Assembly: GCA_014729455.1 (NCBI GenBank)
Contig: WJJW01000476.1
Span: 1 to 8,698 of the forward strand
Reading direction: 5' to 3'
DNA: 8,698 bases
Origin: Candidatus Eiseniibacteriota bacterium
GTDB taxonomy: Bacteria > Eisenbacteria > RBG-16-71-46 > CAIMUX01 > VGJL01
Shown: one piece after another, positions 1 to 5,910 of the stretch
Position numbering within the stretch: the first letter of the stretch is position 1
How the letters are laid out: each line of letters begins with the position of its first letter
Made by a program: the position numbers and the translations under genes
Notes under the pieces: generated by a model
Told to the model about the DNA's origin: nothing
Seen by the model: only the letters and a program-made list of their open reading frames with translations
Database searches by the model: none

Positions 1-1172
1 CCTACGCGCTGATCGTCACCGGATCCGGGCACGTCATCCGCGCCAACGAGATCCATGGATGGTTCGATGCAGTCCAGGTCGGCGGAGACGAGCACACCAC
101 CGAGACGAGCGGCTGCGACGTCTACCGCAACGAGATCTACGACTGCCTCGACGACGGGATCGAGACCGACGCCGCCCGCCACAACGTGCGCGTCTTCGAG
201 AACCGCGTCACGAACGCCTTCGTGGGCCTGAGCGCCCAGCCGGTCTTCGGCGGGCCCGTCTACTTCATCCGCAACGTGGTCTACAACTGGCAGCTCAAAG
301 CCCTGAAGTTTCACCTCTGGCCGACCGGCCTGATCGTGTTCCACAACACGCTCGTCGGCGCCGACCCCCGCGGCTGGGGCGGCGGGCAGTGGCGGAACAC
401 GATCCTGCGGAACAACCTGATCCTCGGCGGGAGCGAGCCCGGCCACGAAGGGGACCCGATCTGCCTCGACACGATCGGCGAGCGCGCCGACCTCGACTAC
501 GGCGGCTTGTACCAGGCGCGTCCCGATCGGTTCGCGCGCTTGAACGGGGAGTTCTACGAGACTCTGGCGGAGTTCCGCGCGGACACCGGGCTGGAACTCC
601 ACGCGCGGCTGGTCGGGATCTGGGACTTCGTCGCCGCGGAGGAGCCCCCGCTCGGCTCCTGGCTCGGGCAGGAAGGTTTCCCGCCCCCGTACGTTCCCGG
701 CGAAGAGGATCTCCGGCTCGCGCCCGGCTCCGACGCGCTCGATGCCGGAGAACCCCTCGCCAACGTCAACGACGAGGCTCTCGGGGACGGCCCCGACCTG
801 GGCGCCTACGAGCAAGGGGTGCCGATCCCCGTCTACGGACCGGATGCCGAGCTTCCGATCGGGATCGGCGACGATCCGGCAAACGCGCCGTCAGAGCCCG
901 ATGTGCCCCGGATCGCCCCCAACCCGTTCCATGGGCGGACCTGGATCCACTGGCGCCAGCCGGACTCGGGGCTCGTGCGGGTCCGCGTGTACGACCCGGC
1001 CGGGCGCCTCGTGCGCTCGCTGGGAGAGGCGCTGGCGGTGGGGGAGGGCCCGCGCTCGCTCGTCTGGGACGGCCGCGACGACGGCGGCGAGCCGGTCAGC
1101 ACCGGCCCGTACTTCGTACGCATCGCCGGGACGACGGGCACCCAAACCGGAACCGTGCTGATCCTTCGCTAG
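1..1172 (+). CDS. Right-handed parallel beta-helix protein with C-terminal FlgD-like domain (5' partial)
   Basis: The reading frame is open from base 3 to the TAG at 1170-1172, giving 389 visible residues; the start lies left of the window. Visible residues 1 to about 135 carry short repeats of the beta-helix type (HVIRANEIHGW, CDVYRNEIYDC, NVRVFENRVTN, GLIVFHNTLVG, TILRNNLILGG), each with the asparagine-rich turns typical of PbH1 repeats. The stretch PDLGAYE at about 264-270 is a frequent closing motif of such secreted beta-helix proteins. Residues about 305-389 form a FlgD-Ig-like tail (PNPFHG, YDPAGRLVRSL, WDGRDDGG, GPYFVRI, ending LILR). ATG and GTG codons inside the window (for example GTG at 186) are internal, because homologous repeat sequence continues upstream of them. 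Beta-helix proteins of this kind often bind or cleave polysaccharide, but no catalytic residues can be assigned from this fragment, so the substrate is unknown. It converges on the next gene with 25 bp between stop codons. Confidence 0.9.
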   Translation, partial: YALIVTGSGHVIRANEIHGWFDAVQVGGDEHTTETSGCDVYRNEIYDCLDDGIETDAARHNVRVFENRVTNAFVGLSAQPVFGGPVYFIRNVVYNWQLKALKFHLWPTGLIVFHNTLVGADPRGWGGGQWRNTILRNNLILGGSEPGHEGDPICLDTIGERADLDYGGLYQARPDRFARLNGEFYETLAEFRADTGLELHARLVGIWDFVAAEEPPLGSWLGQEGFPPPYVPGEEDLRLAPGSDALDAGEPLANVNDEALGDGPDLGAYEQGVPIPVYGPDAELPIGIGDDPANAPSEPDVPRIAPNPFHGRTWIHWRQPDSGLVRVRVYDPAGRLVRSLGEALAVGEGPRSLVWDGRDDGGEPVSTGPYFVRIAGTTGTQTGTVLILR

Positions 1173-1197
1173 CGAAGCCCGGGCCGTTCGAGATCCC

Positions 1198-3465
1198 TCA
1201 CCGTCCGATCACGATCTTCCGGACCTCGACCCGGCCGGCGGTCTCCAGGCGGCAGAAGTAGATCCCGGCGCCGAGCCTACGGCCGTTGGCGTTCTTGCCG
1301 GACCACCGGGCGACGTGACGTCCGGCCGCGAACCGGCCGTCGACGAGCGTGTTCACGAGCCGGCCGTCGACGTTGTACAGGGAGACCCGGGCGGGGCCCT
1401 CCTCCGGAACGACAAAGGCGATCGACGTGGAAACGCGGAACGGGTTGGGTGCGCTGCTCAGCAGCGTCGCGACCGCCCGCGCGTCGTCCGCCGGCGCGTC
1501 GGCGAGGGTCCCGGTCTCGAAGTACCAGCTGGCGACGGTCGCCAGGTTGCGCCCCTGCACGTCCATCGCGTCGCGCTGGAGTTCCACGGCGTAGACGGTC
1601 TGGGGATCGAGGTACTGAGCGGGCTGGAACGTCGCGCGGCGGTCCGCCTCCGACCACGTCCAGGTTCCGCCGCCCGGTACGTCCGGAGTCAACGCGAAGG
1701 CGGCCTCGGTCGACGCGTGGTCCATCGGGTTGTTGAACCAGAGGTCGATCGCGGTAGTGACCGGAACCCCGTCCCCGATCGGCGTGAAGTCGACGACGAG
1801 CGGATCCCCGGAGACGTCGACGGCGTCGAGCCAGAGGTGCGCGGTCAGCTCCTCGCGATCGATCCCGTAGCCTCCCCACTGGTAGAACGCATACTCGATC
1901 GACTCGCCCGGGGACAGCAGGCCGAAGCGCTTCTCGAAGAAGATGTTCGGCATGTCCGTGCAGGAGCCGGCCGGCTGGATCGGATACTCCCCCGTGAAGT
2001 TCCCGAGCGCGGGCGTGCACAGGAAGTAGGCGAAGTCCGGCATCACCTCCGGGGATCCCTCCGGAAGGACCACGCCGATCGTGTACAAGGACGTCTCGTC
2101 GAAGGCGGCGAACCAGTTCCCGTCGATCTCCTCCGGCGCGAACCCATACTCGCCGCCGTAGCTGCCGGCGTCGTTCGGGAGCAGGCCGCGGTCGTCCTCC
2201 TGCCGGTTCGACCCGCTCTCGCTCCCGTAGAGCCACTGCTCCCTTCCCCAGACGAAGTCGAAGTCGTGGCTCACCCCGTCGATGTTCTCCACGACGTACT
2301 CGTGGCGGAACATGCGCCGATCGCTGTAGAACCGGACCCTCTTCATGACCGAGACCTTGTCGGCCAGGCCGTAGTTCCCGCCGGAAGGGATCACGAAGGT
2401 CAGCGACTCCAGACCCCCGGATTGCAACCACGACACCGCGTCGCCGCTCCACTTGATGTTGCTGGGGTAGGTTCCGGTCCCATCGTTGTGGGCGGAATCG
2501 TCCAGATGGACGGCGACGCGCTCCATGCAGTCGACCGTGTGCGCCTCGCCCGTGCCCAGATCGGTGACGTGGAGATCGACAACGCACCCGGGCCCATGCA
2601 GGTACGAGTGGTCGGATCCGAGGATCCCGGTGTGGATGTACCGGTTCCAGACCGCGTAGCCGTTGCGGAAATCCCGCCTTCCGATGTCCGCCGTGTGGTA
2701 GCGGTCGATGTACGTGGCCGCGAGATCGCTGGGTGCGTCGAACCCGATCGTGACCCGCGTCACCGTGGCTCCGGTGAGGTCGCAGGCGAACTCGATCACG
2801 TTGTCGCGGACCGCGACGTCGGAGACGCCGTCGCCCGACACGGAGACGTTCGAGATCGTGTTGGTCTGCGGGAGGATCGGGATCCGGATCCACGCGTCCG
2901 AGACGCTGTAGGGACGGATCAATCCGAGATCGCCGATCACATGGTGCCAGCCCCCGCCCGGTTCGTTCTCGGTCACGTGGAACGTCGTGTACTCGTCGTA
3001 GGGATCGTTGACGGTCCCCGTCGTGATGCCGGTCCACCGGCGAACCGTGTAGAGGGAGAACGACGGGGAGGAGCCGGATCCCGAGAGGTCGTCCCGGTAG
3101 GCGGTGACCTCCACCGCGTAGCTGCCGGGCGGCCGCGCCTCGCCCAGATCGCCGCCGATCTCGAAGTAGCCCGCGTACGACCCGTCGCCCGGCACCGCAT
3201 CGGGGGGGACCCCGTCATCGGTCAGAATGGATCGGACCCGCGGATTGGCGGGCGACACGGCCCGGACCGAGTCGCAGTCGGGGATGGGCTCGCCCTGGTA
3301 GCGGACCTCGGCGGTGACCGTGATCCTCCCGAACCAGGAGTAGGAGGACCGGTCGACATCCGCGACGACTGTCAGATCGTCCGACCTCGCGATGGACGGG
3401 ACCGCCGCCGCGACCAGGAGGGTCACCAGGAGAAGCAGCAGGGGGGACCGTTGTGATGCGCGCAG
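1198..3465 (-). CDS. Secreted multidomain protein: X-like N-domain, unrecognised middle, SbsA-type Ig domain, FlgD-like tail
   Basis: The conventional start is the GTG at 3426 (742 residues), but it falls in the middle of a signal peptide and has no ribosome binding site. Reading further upstream in the same frame gives RASQRS-PLLLLLVTLLVAAAVPSIA, a complete signal peptide, beginning at a CTG codon at 3465. AAAGGGGG lies 10 nt before that codon. I therefore place the start at 3465 (755 residues). Numbered from the GTG, residues 17-133 look like the N-terminal domain of choice-of-anchor-X type proteins (TDDGVPPDAVPGDGSYAGYF). Residues about 135-540 are rich in aromatic and beta-forming residues and I do not recognise them. 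Residues about 545-640 match an SbsA-type Ig-like (Big_5) domain (DFTPIGDGVP, LWFNNPMD, LDPQTVYAVEL). Residues 658-742 are the FlgD-like tail (APNPF, NVDGRLVNTL, GAGIYFCRL, IVIGR). It ends with TGA at 1198-1200. Expected to be exported; function unknown. It has its own promoter-like element. Confidence 0.85.
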   Translation of the reverse strand: MRASQRSPLLLLLVTLLVAAAVPSIARSDDLTVVADVDRSSYSWFGRITVTAEVRYQGEPIPDCDSVRAVSPANPRVRSILTDDGVPPDAVPGDGSYAGYFEIGGDLGEARPPGSYAVEVTAYRDDLSGSGSSPSFSLYTVRRWTGITTGTVNDPYDEYTTFHVTENEPGGGWHHVIGDLGLIRPYSVSDAWIRIPILPQTNTISNVSVSGDGVSDVAVRDNVIEFACDLTGATVTRVTIGFDAPSDLAATYIDRYHTADIGRRDFRNGYAVWNRYIHTGILGSDHSYLHGPGCVVDLHVTDLGTGEAHTVDCMERVAVHLDDSAHNDGTGTYPSNIKWSGDAVSWLQSGGLESLTFVIPSGGNYGLADKVSVMKRVRFYSDRRMFRHEYVVENIDGVSHDFDFVWGREQWLYGSESGSNRQEDDRGLLPNDAGSYGGEYGFAPEEIDGNWFAAFDETSLYTIGVVLPEGSPEVMPDFAYFLCTPALGNFTGEYPIQPAGSCTDMPNIFFEKRFGLLSPGESIEYAFYQWGGYGIDREELTAHLWLDAVDVSGDPLVVDFTPIGDGVPVTTAIDLWFNNPMDHASTEAAFALTPDVPGGGTWTWSEADRRATFQPAQYLDPQTVYAVELQRDAMDVQGRNLATVASWYFETGTLADAPADDARAVATLLSSAPNPFRVSTSIAFVVPEEGPARVSLYNVDGRLVNTLVDGRFAAGRHVARWSGKNANGRRLGAGIYFCRLETAGRVEVRKIVIGR

Positions 3466-3475
3466 GTGGATCTCG

Positions 3476-3483
3476 CCCCCTTT
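3476..3483 (-). promoter_or_regulatory. Ribosome binding site supporting a CTG start for the 1198-3465 gene
   Basis: On the minus strand the bases read AAAGGGGG, followed by 10 nt and then CTG CGC GCA. The same AGGGGG core precedes the clear ATG of the neighbouring gene at 5674. No comparable purine-rich site stands before the GTG at 3426. An ATC at 3471 lies only 4 nt from the site and is a less likely start. Confidence 0.5.
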
Positions 3484-3525
3484 CGAGGTCCGTCGGGTGC
3501 AGCCGATTCGAGCGTGACGCGGTCA

Positions 3526-3534
3526 ATTGTAGCA
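3526..3534 (-). promoter_or_regulatory. Extended -10 promoter element upstream of the 1198-3465 gene
   Basis: The minus strand reads TGCTACAAT, a TGn extended -10 followed by a one-mismatch TATAAT, about 60 nt before the proposed start. No convincing -35 box is present 16-18 nt upstream, where the sequence is C-rich, as often tolerated with an extended -10. The same CTAYAATT string occurs in front of the next two minus-strand genes, and nearly all surrounding sequence is GC-rich. Confidence 0.5.
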
Positions 3535-3569
3535 TTCCGGCCGCATTCCGGGGGGAGGCTTTCAAAGAT

Positions 3570-3604
3570 CGGCACCCCGGCGCGAGAGTCGCACCAGGGT
3601 GCCG
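3570..3604 (-). terminator. Long hairpin after the selenoprotein gene, probable terminator
   Basis: The arms 3570-3584 and 3590-3604 form a 15-bp stem closed by a 5-nt loop, 48 nt after the TAG at 3653-3655. Two positions are C/A mismatches on the + strand but become G-U pairs in minus-strand RNA. The stem is therefore unbroken only in the transcript of the minus-strand gene. It is followed by GATCTTTG, a weak T-run, so termination may be only partly intrinsic. It separates this gene from the promoter at 3526-3534. Confidence 0.6.
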
Positions 3605-3652
3605 AAGTCAGCTCGTTTCGGGCCGGGCCGGTGCCCGCCCAGCAGGCTCGCT

Positions 3653-5674
3653 CTAATTCAACACGACCAGCTTCCGCACGACCGTCTCCTCGCCGGTCGC
3701 GAGACGGTAGTAGTACACGCCGGCCGGAAGGCGCTCGCCCTGAGCGGTCGAGCGATCCCACCGGATCGACTGCACGCCGGCGCTCCGCGGTCCCTCCAGG
3801 AGCGTGCGGACCAGCCGCCCGTCGGTCCCGAAGACCTGCAGGAGCGCATCCCCGGCCGCCGGCATCGCGAAGCGGATCGTGGCCGCCGTCGTCACCGGAT
3901 TCGGATCGACCCGCAGCATGAGCCGCGAAGCGGTCGGTCCATCCGGGGCGTCCGCCAGCCCCTCGCGCAGCCAGTCCATGATCCGGCCCATCGTCTGCCG
4001 GCGATCCGTCGGGTTGTCGATCGCCTCGAACCCGAAGGCCATGTAGACGACCCGGTGGTTGCCGTCGTCGGCCCGGATCGCCGCGTTCCGCGTGGCGTCG
4101 TAGGTCCAGATCACACTGGCATGTTCGTCGCCCGGATCGATGTCGCTCGGGTAGTCCTGGTTGTTCGCGCCGTCGCCGCCCTGGATGACGAGATCGATCC
4201 CGTCGGAGATCGGGTCGTCGGCGACGCCGTTCAGCGTGTAGTCGTTCGTGTCATCGTTGATGAAGGCCGCATGGAGGTAGTCCTGGTACCACTGGTACGC
4301 CTCTCCTCCGATGTCGTTCATCTCCCAGCCGATGTCCTGGCCGGTCACGAAGAGGCGGCCGCCGTTGTCGAGATAATGGCCCAGCGCGGCGCGGTCCGCG
4401 GCGTCCAGCGTCGGGAAGGCGAACGCCGTCCCCCAGACGATCACGTCGAAGTTGTCGAGTGTCACTCCAGTCGGCGCGCCGGCGTTCCGCTGCCAGACCC
4501 CGAAGGAGAGATCGTTCTCGATGAGGGCATCGATGAAGTAGTCCTCGTGCGTCTCCGCGCCGTCGTCGTCCACGAAGAGGACCTGCAGGTCATCGGTCAT
4601 GTAGGTGTACTCGATCTTGCGATCGAACTCGTGAGGCGAGTTGTCCTGCGTCATCGTGACGGTGATCAGCGCGTGTCCCGGGCTGTCGGGAGTCACCTCG
4701 ATGTGCAGCTCCTTGTGCTCCCCCGGAGCCAGTTCCTGCGCGTACATGGACCCGTAGGAGTTGCTCTCGTCGGCGATGCTGGCCGACCAACCGTCGGACC
4801 CGTATCCGGAGAGCGCGACGCTGACGGTGTAGTTGTCGGTCAGGTTCCCCAGGTTGTAGATCCGGAAGGGCTCGTAGGAGTAGGTGCCGGTGCCCGGCCC
4901 GATCACGGTCCGCTCCCCGAGCGCGTAGTAGCGCAGCGCGTAATCGGGGATCGGATCGGACGAGGCGGCCGCGTGGATCCGCTTGTCCGCGTCGTCCTGG
5001 ATGAAGGTCATCACGGCCAGCTCCTCGGTGACCCAGCTCGCGTCGACGGGGAACGTCGTCTGGACGTTCTGGACCTCTCCCACCGTGTCGACGGTCAGCG
5101 CGACGTCGCTCGGCATGTCGCGCAGGACGTCCTCGTGCCAGTCCTCGACGGCGTTGTAATAGATGTTGTCCTCGGTCAAGGCCATCCGGACGACCATGTT
5201 CGAGATGTCCGGAACGTCCTCCATCACCTCGATGTCGACGTCGATGCTCCCCGTCGGGGGCAGGAGGGAGACGGAGTTCACGGTGATCTTGAAGTGCGAC
5301 GGAACGGCCAGTTCGGTCTCGATGATGCTGCGGTAGGGCATTCCATCGATGACGTCGGTCCCGGCGCCCACGAGGGTCGTCGTCCCGTTCCACCAGCAGG
5401 TGGGGTAGCCGGTCAGCCCATAGTAGGCGTTTCGCTGGTCGGACTCGGGAACGGAGAGTCCGCCGGAGGACGCGTAGTAGCGGATGGCGTTGAACTCGAT
5501 CGTGTCGAACCAGGACTTGTTCACCTCGATCCCGGAGGTGGCGCGTGGGCAATAGCCTCACCAGGTAGCGGTTCCGAGTTCGACGATGGCGGTGTTCGGA
5601 TACCAAGCGTTGGCGGGACCGGACAGGCTGGCGAGGGCCAGCGCGACTGCGAGGACAGCGAAGCCGGATCTCAT
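3653..5674 (-). CDS. Exported Omp28-like thioredoxin-fold selenoprotein (UxxC, in-frame TGA) with amidotransferase-like and FlgD-like domains
   Basis: One frame of 673 residues runs from ATG 5674 to the TAG at 3653-3655 if the single in-frame TGA (5558-5560) is read as residue 39. The ATG follows AGGGGG by 8 nt and opens a clear signal peptide (MRSGFAVLAVALALASLSGP, then ANA, cleavage near residue 23). Next comes NTAIVELGTATW-U39-GYCP, the place of the WCxxCP redox motif of Omp28-like thioredoxin-fold proteins. The cis-proline loop LTGYPT has Pro91 and Cys93 two residues on. The 52-residue spacing from the motif to the proline suits a thioredoxin fold. Residues about 125-240 resemble the beta-sandwich after the Omp28 thioredoxin domain (VMTFIQDDADKRIHAA). 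About 240-358 looks like an Ig-like domain. About 360-572 is a class I amidotransferase-like domain (VLFVDDDGAETHEDYF, YLDNGGRLFVTGQDIGW) without the catalytic cysteine. Residues 583-673 are the FlgD-like tail. A likely role is extracytoplasmic thiol-disulfide or peroxide chemistry, which is inferred. A caller stopping at TGA would start at GTG 5524 and lose the active site. Alternatives are a nonsense mutation or a base error. Confidence 0.88.
5522..5540 (-). promoter_or_regulatory. Candidate bacterial SECIS hairpin
   Basis: In minus-strand RNA, CACCUC (5540-5535) pairs perfectly with GAGGUG (5527-5522) around the 7-nt loop CGGGAUC. The stem starts 17 nt after the UGA and the loop 23 nt after it. 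Known bacterial SECIS elements lie inside the coding region just downstream of UGA, with the apical loop roughly 16-37 nt away and a G among its first two bases; both conditions hold here (the second loop base is G). A 6-bp stem can arise by chance in GC-rich DNA, so the position relative to the UGA and the protein evidence carry much of the weight. Confidence 0.65.
5558..5560 (-). other. In-frame TGA, probable selenocysteine codon (Sec39)
   Basis: The codons around it read ACC TGG TGA GGC TAT TGC CCA, that is T-W-U-G-Y-C-P. Everything upstream to the ATG at 5674 and everything downstream to 3653 is in one frame with no other stop. The TGA replaces precisely the first, attacking cysteine of a CxxC motif, the position where selenocysteine is most often found in thioredoxin-fold selenoproteins. 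Reading it as tryptophan or glycine would not restore a known motif. Confidence 0.82.
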
Positions 5675-5682
5675 CGGGAGAG

Positions 5683-5688
5683 CCCCCT
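5683..5688 (-). promoter_or_regulatory. Ribosome binding site of the selenoprotein gene
   Basis: AGGGGG on the minus strand, 8 nt before ATG 5674. It supports this ATG as the true start of the frame that contains the TGA, since no comparable site precedes the GTG at 5524. Confidence 0.65.
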
Positions 5689-5702
5689 GTGTGGATGGTT
5701 GG

Positions 5703-5716
5703 CGTCGTGCACGACG
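5703..5716. repeat. Perfect 14-bp palindrome in the selenoprotein gene leader
   Basis: CGTCGTGCACGACG is identical on both strands. It lies between the promoter-like element at 5805-5813 and the start at 5674, about 28 nt before the ATG. It could be an operator for a dimeric regulator, or an RNA hairpin (5-bp stem, 4-nt loop). No regulator family is recognised. Confidence 0.35.
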
Positions 5717-5749
5717 GGCGGCCGGGAGTCCTTCTCGCCGCGCGTGTTC

Positions 5750-5767
5750 GGTGCCTTCCGCGGCACC
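5750..5767 (-). other. Short hairpin in the leader of the selenoprotein gene
   Basis: Arms 5750-5755 and 5762-5767 (GGTGCC/GGCACC) form a perfect 6-bp stem with a 6-nt loop in the roughly 130-nt leader between the -10-like element and the ATG. The rest of the 236-bp gap between the two genes shows no coding sequence. The hairpin may be structural only. Confidence 0.25.
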
Positions 5768-5804
5768 CCCGGGGAGCGGGCGCCGGGTGGATTCACCAGG
5801 GGGA

Positions 5805-5813
5805 ATTGTAGTC
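5805..5813 (-). promoter_or_regulatory. -10 promoter element of the selenoprotein gene
   Basis: The minus strand reads GACTACAATTCCC; TACAAT has one mismatch to TATAAT. It shares CTAYAATT with the elements at 3526-3534 and 7916-7924 but lacks their TGn extension. No clear -35 box is seen. The resulting leader would be about 120 nt, the longest of the three. Confidence 0.4.
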
Positions 5814-5887
5814 CTGCCGGGGGAGCGGGAGGCATCAGAGTTCTTGAGGCTCGCCAGAAGCGCGGGTAATGCCAGTCTTCGAGATCT

Positions 5888-5908
5888 CCACCGAAGCTGG
5901 GGCGGTGG
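5888..5908 (-). terminator. Hairpin immediately after the CocE-like gene
   Basis: CCACCG and CGGTGG (5903-5908 and 5888-5893) form a 6-bp stem with a 9-nt loop, beginning 2 nt after the TAG at 5911-5913. No T-run follows, so this would be a weak or factor-assisted terminator, or chance pairing. Confidence 0.3.
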
Positions 5909-5910
5909 CC

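Noticed and set aside
186..188. GTG at 186 as the start of the beta-helix gene
   Set aside because: The frame is open to the left edge and beta-helix repeats with the same asparagine pattern lie upstream of it, so the gene is cut by the window.
1165..1176. Palindrome TTCGCTAGCGAA over the stop codon of the beta-helix gene
   Set aside because: It has no loop and no T-run, and overlaps coding sequence. It is too short to call a terminator or operator.
5522..5524. GTG at 5524 as the start of the thioredoxin/amidotransferase-like gene
   Set aside because: It lies inside the domain, after the CxxC-like motif, has no ribosome binding site and gives no signal peptide. The ATG at 5674 has all of these and is in the same frame.
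5558..5560. TGA as a simple nonsense mutation (pseudogene) or as a reassigned sense codon
   Set aside because: A random stop is unlikely to fall exactly on the catalytic cysteine with a hairpin at SECIS distance, and the 634 codons downstream remain open. TGA is used as a normal stop at 1198-1200. A base error cannot be excluded without reads.
5675..5910. A small gene or RNA gene in the 236-bp gap before the selenoprotein gene
   Set aside because: No frame with a start, binding site and sensible composition was seen, and no tRNA-like fold. The gap is explained by a hairpin, a promoter element and a leader.
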